From Haliscomenobacter sp041740695 (lineage in GTDB: Bacteria; Bacteroidota; Bacteroidia; Chitinophagales; Saprospiraceae): a stretch of DNA of 64,000 nt. This document shows, piece after piece, positions 35,222 to 42,978 of this stretch. Below the pieces are notes generated by a model. It did no database searches, was not told the DNA's origin, and saw only the letters and a program-made list of their open reading frames with translations. Numbering within the stretch: position 1 is the first letter of the stretch; each line of letters starts with the position of its first letter. Location of the stretch: positions 1 through 64,000 of the forward strand of contig NZ_JBGSLK010000143.1 in NCBI RefSeq assembly GCF_041740695.1, given 5' to 3'. The position numbers and the translations under genes were made by a program.

Positions 35222-35387
35222 GATCCTCCCCCCCCTTGAGGCCCAAAACTGATTAGAATTGGCCAATTTCCAAAAAACGCTTCAATTCGCAACAATCTCT
35301 CCCTTTTTTTCCAAAAACCTAAGAGTTCTGATTGGAGGCTTGATCTACCTTAATTTTGAATCATCAAATCAAGCAAATCAATTCAAC

Positions 35388-36836
35388 ATGACCATTGCAC
35401 AACACATTTCGCTCCTAAAACAAAGAAAGTTCCTGATCGGAGCGGGAGTGAGCGTATTTTGTTTGGGCATGAGTATATTTTTTGGAAGCGGCGATTTATT
35501 GATGAGTGCCGTCATGCTGTTGCTACCTTTTCTTTTGTTTTTTGCGGCCTGGTTGGTCGTTGCCCCTCAGCAAGGGATCTACTGGGCCCTGATTATGGGA
35601 TTTTTATCCTCAGGTTTGGCCAGGTACATGGATGCTCCCTGGGGTTTGACTTTGGATATTTTGCTTTTTTTGAGCACGCTTGGTTGGTTTTTTAAACAAT
35701 ACCGGTTGAAAGACTGGAGCGCAGTACGCAATGACATCATGCTGCTGGCACTGATTTGGATGTTGTACATTATTTTGGAACTGGTTAACCCAGAGGCACA
35801 CAGTGCTGAAGCCTGGTTTTACGCCATGCGCGGAGTTGGTTTTTATCAGTTATTGTCCTTTGTGTTGGTATTTACGTACTTCCGCAAAAACGCTGATCAA
35901 GACCGGGTCATTCGCCTCATCATTTGGCTTTCTTTATTGGGTACTGCCTGGGGTTTTCGCCAATTGTTGATGGGGGTTGATGCTGCTGAGCACCATTGGT
36001 TGTACGCAGAAAACCACCACGAGGAACATATTTTACATGGCAAACTGCGGGTTTTTTCTTATTACAGTGATGCAGGCCAGTTTGGCGCATCTCAGGCCAT
36101 GGTGGCTTTGATGTGTGGCATTCTGGCGCTGGGGCCCTTCCCTTTGCGCAAGCGGATTTGGTTTGCGGTAGCCGCACTCATCACCTTTTTAGGCTTTGCC
36201 ATTTCCGGCACCAGAGGTGCCTTGGCCGTTCCTGCCGGTGGCATATTGATTTTTTTGATTGCCTCCAAAAACTTTAAAATCCTGGCTGCTGGCCTGCTGG
36301 TGATAGGCACCGCTTTTTACGTCCTCAAGTTCACCTTTGCTTTTCAAGGGGTGGAGCAGGTACAACGCATGCGAACGGCACTGGACCCTAGCAATCCATC
36401 GCTGCTGGTGCGTTTGAACAACCAAAAGACCTTTGGCAACTACCTGAGCAGCCGCCCCATGGGTGGAGGGATTGGAACAGCGGGCTTTTGGGGGGCAAGA
36501 TTCAGCCCAAACACCTTGTTGGCTAAAACTGCAACCGATAGTTGGTATGTCAAAATCTGGGCCGAAACAGGCACAGTGGGTATTGCACTACACTTGTTTG
36601 TGCTAGGGTACATCATGGGCAAAGGCGCCAGTGTGATTTGGCGGCTAAAAAACCAGCAGATTCGTTACAAAGCCATGGCGATGTATGCCTCTATCGGCGG
36701 TGTATTACTGTCCAGTTATGGTAATCAGGTCTTTGGCCAAATGCCTACTGGAATGATTATGAATGTATTGATCCCATTTGTGTTCCTCTCGCCTCTGTAT
36801 GAAAAAGAGCTGGAACGAACCGATAAATCCATTTAA
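35388..36836 (+). CDS. O-antigen ligase/polymerase family membrane protein
   Basis: A 482-residue integral membrane protein with about 11 hydrophobic segments, of the O-antigen ligase/Wzy polymerase type. Features include the large outer loop between segments (MRTALDPSNPSLLVRLNNQ to GTAGFWGARFSP), in which conserved R and H residues act in relatives, and the short ISGTRGALAVPAGG motif. It probably joins exported repeat units into polymer in the periplasm. The ATG at 35388 (MTIAQHISLLK) is preferred; an upstream TTG at 35259 would add 43 unrelated residues. The 166-base gap before it contains an 8-base C run. It is followed after 2 bases by a GT2 gene, so the cluster continues as one unit. Confidence 0.85.
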   Translation: MTIAQHISLLKQRKFLIGAGVSVFCLGMSIFFGSGDLLMSAVMLLLPFLLFFAAWLVVAPQQGIYWALIMGFLSSGLARYMDAPWGLTLDILLFLSTLGWFFKQYRLKDWSAVRNDIMLLALIWMLYIILELVNPEAHSAEAWFYAMRGVGFYQLLSFVLVFTYFRKNADQDRVIRLIIWLSLLGTAWGFRQLLMGVDAAEHHWLYAENHHEEHILHGKLRVFSYYSDAGQFGASQAMVALMCGILALGPFPLRKRIWFAVAALITFLGFAISGTRGALAVPAGGILIFLIASKNFKILAAGLLVIGTAFYVLKFTFAFQGVEQVQRMRTALDPSNPSLLVRLNNQKTFGNYLSSRPMGGGIGTAGFWGARFSPNTLLAKTATDSWYVKIWAETGTVGIALHLFVLGYIMGKGASVIWRLKNQQIRYKAMAMYASIGGVLLSSYGNQVFGQMPTGMIMNVLIPFVFLSPLYEKELERTDKSI

Positions 36837-36838
36837 CT

Positions 36839-38002
36839 ATGAATGTTATACTGACCCTTATAGGCCTTGTTGCTGCGCTCTATTTTGCTTACAGTGCTGG
36901 ATTTGTAGCCCTGTTCTCGGTGGCAGGCAGCCTGGCAAAACGCAAAGTACTTACCTGGAAAGAACAGGACGCTAAACGTCGTTTTTTGGTTTTGATTCCA
37001 GCTTACAAAGAAGATTTAGTAATCGAACAAACGGCTCGGGCTGCACTGTTGCAAAATTACCCTAGTGCGCACTACGACGTGTGTGTGATCGCCGATCAAC
37101 TACAAGCTACGACCCTGGAGCGCCTGAATCAACTGGCGATTCGCGTGTTGCCAGTTTCTTTTGAAAAATCCACCAAAGTGCAAGCCATCAACGTCGCTCT
37201 GGTGACGCTACCCTCAGACTACGATGCCGTGGTGGTGCTGGATGCCGATAACATCATGGCTTCAGATTTTTTGAACTTCATGAATGCCAGCCTGGCCCAG
37301 GGCTGGAAAGCAGTGCAGGGGCAGCGCATTGGCAAAAATGCGGATACTCCCACTGCCATTTTGGATGGATTAAGTGAGGACGTGAACAACCATATTTACT
37401 GCTTGGGGCACAACGCGATTGGCTTGTCCTCCCGTTTGTCGGGCTCAGGAATGGCCTTTGACTATCAGCTATTTAAAGCCATAATGGCTCAAAATACAGC
37501 GGTGGGTGGATTTGACAAGGAGCTCGAAATCAGGTATACCGCTGCGGGTGAGTACATCTACTATTGCCCTGAAGCCGTGATCTGGGATGAAAAAGTGCGC
37601 TCGCAGCAAAATTTCCAGAATCAGCGACGTCGCTGGATTTCTGCACAATACGCCAATCTGCGCCGCTTTTTTCCTACTGGTTTGAAGGCATTAAGCCATG
37701 GCAATCTGGATTGTTTTCACCGGGTATTGCAATTGGCTTTGCCACCCCGGCTTTTGTTGCCCGTTTTTTTGTTCTTGATGAGTGCCATCGCGCTTGTTCT
37801 GGGTTCTTATCCTGGATTTTGGTTGACCCTGTTTGGCCTCAATGTAGGCGGAATGCTGCTGGCGATACCACTCGATTTTTGGAAGAGCAAAAAATACCTG
37901 AGCCTGCTCAAGCTGCCCAGTATCATTTGGCAAACCTTGAAAGCAACTTTGCGGATACGGCACGCCAATCGAACCTTTATCCATACCACACATCACAATT
38001 AA
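36839..38002 (+). CDS. Membrane GT2 glycosyltransferase (processive type)
   Basis: A 387-residue membrane glycosyltransferase of family 2. An N-terminal membrane segment is followed by FLVLIPAYKEDLVIEQT, the nucleotide-binding VVVLDADN (D-x-D), the acceptor region and QNQRRRW, the Q(R/Q)xRW motif of processive enzymes such as cellulose and hyaluronan synthases. Two or three C-terminal membrane segments follow (LLPVFLFLMSAIALVLGSY). It probably adds sugars to the lipid carrier on the cytoplasmic side. Whether it is processive here, in a cluster with a ligase and flippase, is uncertain. It is 2 bases after the ligase gene. Confidence 0.88.
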   Translation: MNVILTLIGLVAALYFAYSAGFVALFSVAGSLAKRKVLTWKEQDAKRRFLVLIPAYKEDLVIEQTARAALLQNYPSAHYDVCVIADQLQATTLERLNQLAIRVLPVSFEKSTKVQAINVALVTLPSDYDAVVVLDADNIMASDFLNFMNASLAQGWKAVQGQRIGKNADTPTAILDGLSEDVNNHIYCLGHNAIGLSSRLSGSGMAFDYQLFKAIMAQNTAVGGFDKELEIRYTAAGEYIYYCPEAVIWDEKVRSQQNFQNQRRRWISAQYANLRRFFPTGLKALSHGNLDCFHRVLQLALPPRLLLPVFLFLMSAIALVLGSYPGFWLTLFGLNVGGMLLAIPLDFWKSKKYLSLLKLPSIIWQTLKATLRIRHANRTFIHTTHHN

Positions 38003-38009
38003 ACATACT

Positions 38010-38135
38010 ATGCTAGGAGAAGGAATGCCTTGGGGGCTTTTATTGCTGATTGCAATGATTGGTTTTATCTGGGGAGTTTTTAACGACAAAGAACCAAAGC
38101 GCAGTGAAAAATCTGAACATTCTAATGGTTTGTAA
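38010..38135 (+). CDS. 41-residue single-pass membrane peptide
   Basis: An ATG 7 bases after the GT2 stop opens a 41-codon frame: MLGEGMPWG, then a hydrophobic stretch LLLLIAMIGFIWGVF (residues 10-24) and a charged tail with KEPKRSEKSEH. This is the form of a small single-pass inner-membrane protein with the tail in the cytoplasm. The frame overlaps the preferred GTG start of the next glycosyltransferase by 32 bases, so translation could be coupled. No homologue is recognised. The alternative is that the frame is chance, but its position and composition favour a real gene. Confidence 0.5.
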   Translation: MLGEGMPWGLLLLIAMIGFIWGVFNDKEPKRSEKSEHSNGL

Positions 38136-39243
38136 ATCTCTGCCCGATACCTTTTCGGGCGGGATTCAAACCCACACCTGGTTGCTCAGTGGTGCCTTGC
38201 AGGAAGCAGGCCACACCGTCAGCATCCTTACTGCAGGGTCTTTTCGCCGGAAGCTTCAGCGAGAAACAGTACAAGGACGAATGTTGATCAAACTACCATT
38301 TATCCCTGGACGGAGAATGCCTGTATTGAAATTGACTTTGGAAGAATTGTTTTTTAACCTGGCGGTGCGCCGCTGGTTAAAGCGCAACGCTCAAAACTAC
38401 GATGTGATTCATTTGCAAGGTCGTAGTGGTGGCCTTTCGGCCAAAGGAGTAATAAAGAATAGTGTAGTCACTTATCATGGATTGGTAGGGGCAGAGCAGG
38501 TAGAAAAGGGCAGTTGGGATCAATGGCTACACGGAATAATGGCTCAATTACTGGAAAGAAGACCCTCGAAATTTGCTAAGGGGCTGATTGTCGTGAGTGA
38601 AGGATTGTTGACCAAGCTAAAAGAAGCTTATCCCCAAGTTTCCTCGCCGGTAGCGATTATTCCGAATGGAGTAAACGAAGGTTTAGCGGGAAACAAAGTT
38701 GTGAATCAGGACGAGTTGTTGTTTGTAGGAAGGTTAGACCCAGTCAAAGGTATTGGAGTGCTGATGGATGCCTTCACCCATTTTTCACCCGAAGTAAAAC
38801 TCAAAGTAATCGGCGACGGACCAGAACTTCCAAAAATTGAAGCGCTGATCCAAGCCAAAGGTCTTGGTCATCGGATTGAGTTGTTGGGCGAAAGAGACAA
38901 CGCGTACGTACTGGAAGCCATGCAGACGGCATTTGCCTTGGTGTTGCCTTCCTTCATGGAGGCCCAGGGGCTGGTACTGCTGGAAGCGGCGGCGAATGGT
39001 CGCCCCTCAATAACCAGTGATTTGGCCGGAACAAAAGAGGTGATTATAGACGGCTACAATGGTTTGCGTTTTCCCATGGGAGACTCAAAAGCCTTGGCAG
39101 AAGCAGTCAATAAACTCTATGCGGATCCAGCTTTGGCAGACCAAATGGGGCGCAATGGGCGAGAACATGTGCAAAAAAACTTTAGCTGGTCAAGTGTAGT
39201 CGCACAAACTGAGCAGTTTTACCATCAAATCCTAGGGGCATGA
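38104..39243 (+). CDS. GT4 glycosyltransferase
   Basis: A 379-residue GT-B glycosyltransferase of family 4. The N-terminus NLNILMVCKSLPDTFSGGIQTH has the glycine-rich acceptor-side loop; the C-terminal half has IPNGVNEGL, LFVGRLDPVKGIGVLMDAF and the E-x7-E donor motif (FMEAQGLVLLEAAANG). It is cytoplasmic or membrane-associated and adds one sugar to the repeat unit. No ATG suits the conserved start; GTG at 38104 gives MKNLNILMV and fits best, while a TTG at 38059 lies deep in the upstream peptide gene. The stop overlaps the flippase start (ATGA). Confidence 0.88.
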   Translation: MKNLNILMVCKSLPDTFSGGIQTHTWLLSGALQEAGHTVSILTAGSFRRKLQRETVQGRMLIKLPFIPGRRMPVLKLTLEELFFNLAVRRWLKRNAQNYDVIHLQGRSGGLSAKGVIKNSVVTYHGLVGAEQVEKGSWDQWLHGIMAQLLERRPSKFAKGLIVVSEGLLTKLKEAYPQVSSPVAIIPNGVNEGLAGNKVVNQDELLFVGRLDPVKGIGVLMDAFTHFSPEVKLKVIGDGPELPKIEALIQAKGLGHRIELLGERDNAYVLEAMQTAFALVLPSFMEAQGLVLLEAAANGRPSITSDLAGTKEVIIDGYNGLRFPMGDSKALAEAVNKLYADPALADQMGRNGREHVQKNFSWSSVVAQTEQFYHQILGA

Positions 39244-40535
39244 ACCTGAATAACGTAAAAGCTGCTTTTTTGACGCAACTGCTGCCCATGGCGGCGCAAG
39301 TATTTGCTTTTATCCTGCTTAATCGGGTATTGAGCTTAGAAGACATGGGGTCTTGGTCTTATTTTCTGCTGTTTTTTTCACTGGCAGAAGGCTTGAGGGC
39401 CACATTCGTTCACAATGCCTGGATTTATTTGTCTCGGCAAACACCCGATGTTCCAGCCGAAAAATGGAAGGCTGCGGCCTGGACGCTCCAGGCAGGAATT
39501 ACCTTGATTCTGATCCCTCTGATCTTGGTATTAGGTTGGCAGGTACAGGATTTTTTGGGCATGCCAATGCTGAGTGTCCTTTGTGCTTGGTATCCGGTAC
39601 TGGCCATTACCTCTGGTTTGTACCAATTGACCCAAAGTGAGGCGATCAATGAGCTGCAATTCAAGCGCGTAGGTCAGGGGGCTTTAGTCATGAGCCTCAG
39701 TCTCTTGCTGATGTATGTGGGGCTGTATGCTTTAAAAATAAACTTTGGTCTGATTACCTTATTGCTGATTCAATCCTTGAGCTACCTATTGGGGGCCTGG
39801 GCGACTAGACTACGCTTGCCCGCAACACTGCCAAATTGGGAGCAGGTCGCTGCAATGTTCAGTTTTGGGAAATTTTCAGCAGGTACCAGTTTGGGCTCAT
39901 TGTTGTACCAAAAGACGGATGCCTTGTTGATCGGGTATTGGCTTGGCCCAGCAGCGGTAGGTTTGTACAGTGTTGCTTCACGAATCAGCAATTATACTGA
40001 AATCCCACTGAATGCCATTGCACAGGCTAGTTTTCCGGAGATGAGTGATAAAACGTTCAATAAGGATGACCTCAATAAAAGCCTGGGCTTAATGGTCGCA
40101 AGTGGATTCCCTCTGGCCATTGGGGTACTGATTATGGCCCCCTTGATGATCTGGATTCTGGCTGGCTCCAATTACCTGGCAGCAAGCAGTTGCCTGCGGA
40201 TTTTTGCCTTAACGGCGATCATCAAACCTTTTGGCAGAATAATGGGCTTACAATTGGAAGCAAGTGGCCGACCTCAGCTCAATTTTCGCATCATGTGGAT
40301 CAGTGTAGGGGTCAATCTTGTATTCAACCTCCTATTCATCCCTTATTGGGGGATTGCCGGAGCTACTTTTGCCACCTTATTGGCAACCGGGCTTACGATC
40401 TTCCTCAGTAAACGGTTGTTGGCGCAAGGCGGAGGCCCTTTAGTAGGTCCAGCGATCAAAAGCGCCTGTCATTATTATCAATTGCTGTTTCAAAACCTTC
40501 AAAAATCTTTTCATCATGTCTTTAGTTTTCGGTAG
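39240..40535 (+). CDS. Polysaccharide flippase (Wzx-like, MOP superfamily)
   Basis: A 431-residue membrane protein with about 12 hydrophobic segments of the MOP/Wzx type. The first lines read LTQLLPMAAQVFAFILLNRVLSLEDMGSWSY and later GTSLGSLLYQKTDALLIGYWLGPAAVGLYSVASRI, the family's substrate-cavity helix 7-8 region. It moves lipid-linked repeat units across the inner membrane for polymerisation. Its start overlaps the preceding GT4 stop by 4 bases and its end overlaps the methyltransferase gene by 20 bases, so all three are coupled. Confidence 0.88.
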   Translation: MNLNNVKAAFLTQLLPMAAQVFAFILLNRVLSLEDMGSWSYFLLFFSLAEGLRATFVHNAWIYLSRQTPDVPAEKWKAAAWTLQAGITLILIPLILVLGWQVQDFLGMPMLSVLCAWYPVLAITSGLYQLTQSEAINELQFKRVGQGALVMSLSLLLMYVGLYALKINFGLITLLLIQSLSYLLGAWATRLRLPATLPNWEQVAAMFSFGKFSAGTSLGSLLYQKTDALLIGYWLGPAAVGLYSVASRISNYTEIPLNAIAQASFPEMSDKTFNKDDLNKSLGLMVASGFPLAIGVLIMAPLMIWILAGSNYLAASSCLRIFALTAIIKPFGRIMGLQLEASGRPQLNFRIMWISVGVNLVFNLLFIPYWGIAGATFATLLATGLTIFLSKRLLAQGGGPLVGPAIKSACHYYQLLFQNLQKSFHHVFSFR

Positions 40536-41325
40536 ACTCCAGTATTTGACCAGCACGCGCATGCAAGCCTCGCCCTTCATTGCCAAGTTGTTTCAAAGCG
40601 TATTTGGATACACCAACGTGGGCAATTACGCACGTTCGAAGGTTTTTATGCGCATCATGCAACAATTGCCTATTGAAAATGCCAGCAAAATCATGGACCT
40701 GGGCTGTGGCTACGGCGAATACAGCGTGCTGATGGCCGATATGTTGCCCAATGCCCACATCACTGCTTTGGACATCGACTCAGCACGTTGCAAAAACGTA
40801 CAGACGATGCTTAAAAAAGCCAATTTACAGGAAAAAATTGGGGTGGTAAACCAAAAAATTGGAGATACCATCGAATGGCCACAATACGATTTTGTATTTT
40901 CAGTAGATGTGTTTGAGCACATCCCTGAAGCGGAGATGCCTTTTTCCGCAGTTTTGGAGCGCTTGCGGCCAGGAGGATATTTTTTGGTAAAAATACCCAA
41001 TCGCGATCAACGCACCATTTTTCCCGCACAATGGTTTGAAGAACACCAACACTGGTTGGACGAAGAACACGTGGGTCAAGTATACGATCTGGAGGGATTG
41101 CAAGGACGTTTTGTTCGTGAAGGTTTTGACATTGTGCTGGCCGAAGCCACCGATGGACTGCTGTCTAGATTGGCCTGGGAATTGGCTTGGCTGGGTAAAA
41201 AAGCAGGAGTCTTGCTACAACTGCCCACCTTGCTTTTGGCGAAGCTACTCATTGGGCTGGATCCGTTTTTTCAAAAACCAGGCCGAGGCAATGCCATTCA
41301 CGTACTTGGCCGCAAGCCATTTTAG
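40516..41325 (+). CDS. Class I SAM-dependent methyltransferase
   Basis: A 269-residue methyltransferase with a Rossmann core: motif I MDLGCGYGEYSVLMAD, an acidic loop HITALDIDSARC that binds the ribose of SAM, and motif IV FVFSVDVFEHI followed by LERLRPGGYFLVKIPN. In a polysaccharide cluster it may methylate a sugar or a chain end, but a target is not visible. The start ATG lies inside the flippase gene (20-base overlap). The next gene starts 51 bases on. Confidence 0.85.
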   Translation: MSLVFGRLQYLTSTRMQASPFIAKLFQSVFGYTNVGNYARSKVFMRIMQQLPIENASKIMDLGCGYGEYSVLMADMLPNAHITALDIDSARCKNVQTMLKKANLQEKIGVVNQKIGDTIEWPQYDFVFSVDVFEHIPEAEMPFSAVLERLRPGGYFLVKIPNRDQRTIFPAQWFEEHQHWLDEEHVGQVYDLEGLQGRFVREGFDIVLAEATDGLLSRLAWELAWLGKKAGVLLQLPTLLLAKLLIGLDPFFQKPGRGNAIHVLGRKPF

Positions 41326-41376
41326 GGTTTGCTTTTTTTATCCTAATTCCCCTTCAAACAAACAACTGCACCAAAC

Positions 41377-42279
41377 ATGAAAGAGGTACTTGTAAGCATA
41401 ATCACGGTAAACTACCGCCAGGCGGAAGCAACCCTGGCATTCTTGGAATCTTTGAACAACCAGTCGTTTCGCAACTATGAAGTTATTCTGGTAGACAATG
41501 CTCCACATTTGAATTATTCGGATTCCTTTGCAGCGATATGTCCTTACCTAAAATTGATCATCAATGCAGAAAACATCGGTTTTGCTGCGGCCAACAACCA
41601 GGGAATGAGCCTGGCCGAAGGGAAGTTCTTTTTTTTGCTCAACAACGATACGATTGTCACAGACGGTTTTTTTGAAGCGTGTTTGCTGGCGTTCGAAGAC
41701 CCTGAAGTTGGAGCAATATCACCACTGATTTGTTACGATCAGTCGGGCGAGCGCATTCAGTATGCAGGTTTTACAGCGCTTGATTGGCGAGGCCGCAATC
41801 AGTTGATTGGTCAAAATCAGATTGACCAGGGCCAATTTTCCACGGAACGAGAAACCCCTTATCTACATGGCGCTGCAATGATTGTTCGCCAGTCGGTTTG
41901 GGAGCAGATAGGAGGAATGTCTGAAGATTTTTTTTTGTACTATGAGGAACTAGCCTGGTCTGAGTCAATCCGCGCAGCGGGTTATCGGATAAAAATGGTT
42001 CCTCAGGCACGCATTTACCACAAAGCATCTTTGAGCACTGGCCAAGGTTCGCCGCTTAAGTTGTATTACCTGACGCGCAATCGCCTGTTGTTCATGTGTA
42101 GGTACAGCAAATTGTACGTTTTGCCCTTTTTTCATCTGTATTTCTTCGGATTGGTCGTTCCCTCACGCGTTTTTTACTTGTGGAGGTCTGGACAAAAAAT
42201 CCACCTGCATGCTTTTGTACAAGCGATGCAAGATTGGTTTTGTGGACGTTTGGGCCATCAAAAAATCATTGGCCTATAA
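41377..42279 (+). CDS. GT2 glycosyltransferase (rhamnosyltransferase-like)
   Basis: A 300-residue GT-A glycosyltransferase. It has VSIITVNYRQAEATLAFLESL at the start, VILVDNAP, ENIGFAAANNQGM and FLLNNDTIV, the metal/nucleotide site in the NND position typical of the WcaA/RfbF-like GT2 group, then GAAMIVRQSVWEQIGGMSEDFF-type acceptor region and a hydrophobic C-terminus. It probably adds a sugar such as rhamnose to the repeat unit. It is the last gene of the polysaccharide operon. Its last bases overlap the end of the convergent LytTR gene by 6. Confidence 0.88.
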   Translation: MKEVLVSIITVNYRQAEATLAFLESLNNQSFRNYEVILVDNAPHLNYSDSFAAICPYLKLIINAENIGFAAANNQGMSLAEGKFFFLLNNDTIVTDGFFEACLLAFEDPEVGAISPLICYDQSGERIQYAGFTALDWRGRNQLIGQNQIDQGQFSTERETPYLHGAAMIVRQSVWEQIGGMSEDFFLYYEELAWSESIRAAGYRIKMVPQARIYHKASLSTGQGSPLKLYYLTRNRLLFMCRYSKLYVLPFFHLYFFGLVVPSRVFYLWRSGQKIHLHAFVQAMQDWFCGRLGHQKIIGL

Positions 42280-42969
42280 TGGATCAATTCTGCGCAACAA
42301 CATGGGCTTGTACTGTCGGGAGACCGGGATGACTTTTTTGTTGATGACAATGGTGTTGTCCTCAATATCCACCACTTTACTCAGGTTGATGATGAAAGAG
42401 CGGTGTACTTTTAACAATTGGGGATGATGAAGTTTTTCATCGATGCGTTTGAGGGTCGAATGTACCATGTACTTAGCATCGGTCGTGTAGAACATGACGT
42501 AGTCGCCAACGGTTTCGATGTACAACAGGTGGTCTATTTCGATGCGGACAATGCGCCCATCGGTTTTGATAAAAATATCGTCGCTTTTATTGCTGTTACT
42601 TTCCTGCTCTACCAGATCTCGAACCCGTTCAACCGCCTTGACCAAGCGAGGAAGTGTAATGGGTTTGGCCAGAAAATCGACGATCCGTTCCTTGAATTCA
42701 AAGGCCTGGGCAGCATATTCTGTGCGGGAAGTTGTAAAAATAATGTAGGGCAAATGGGTAACCGATTTGACCAAATCCATCCCGTTGATACCCGGCATTT
42801 CGATATCGAGCAGGATAAAATCGGCCCATTCTTCTTCCAGCAACTCGATCAATTGAGCGGCGCTTTTGCAGCATGCTACCACTTGTACGTCTTCAATTTT
42901 TTCGCAAAATCTTTGTACAGACACCCGGGATAATTCATCGTCGTCTATAATAATACAGCGTAGTTCCAT
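42274..42969 (-). CDS. LytTR-type response regulator
   Basis: A 231-residue regulator: receiver domain (residues 1-120; DDDE at 9-12, phosphoacceptor D55 in FILLDIEMPG, K in FLAKPITL) joined to a LytTR DNA-binding domain (FIKTDGRIVRIEIDHLLYIETVGDYVMFYT and LLKVHRSFIINL). It is a DNA-binding output for the kinase encoded 9 bases upstream on the same strand. Its 3' end meets the end of the polysaccharide operon head-on, so transcripts may interfere. Direct control of the polysaccharide genes is likely but not shown. Confidence 0.93.
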   Translation of the reverse strand: MELRCIIIDDDELSRVSVQRFCEKIEDVQVVACCKSAAQLIELLEEEWADFILLDIEMPGINGMDLVKSVTHLPYIIFTTSRTEYAAQAFEFKERIVDFLAKPITLPRLVKAVERVRDLVEQESNSNKSDDIFIKTDGRIVRIEIDHLLYIETVGDYVMFYTTDAKYMVHSTLKRIDEKLHHPQLLKVHRSFIINLSKVVDIEDNTIVINKKVIPVSRQYKPMLLRRIDPL

Positions 42970-42978
42970 GGGTCAGAA

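Noticed and set aside
35228..35235. Run of eight C bases before the ligase gene as a phase-variation site
   Set aside because: It lies outside coding sequence and far from any promoter box I could define, so there is no evidence for switching.
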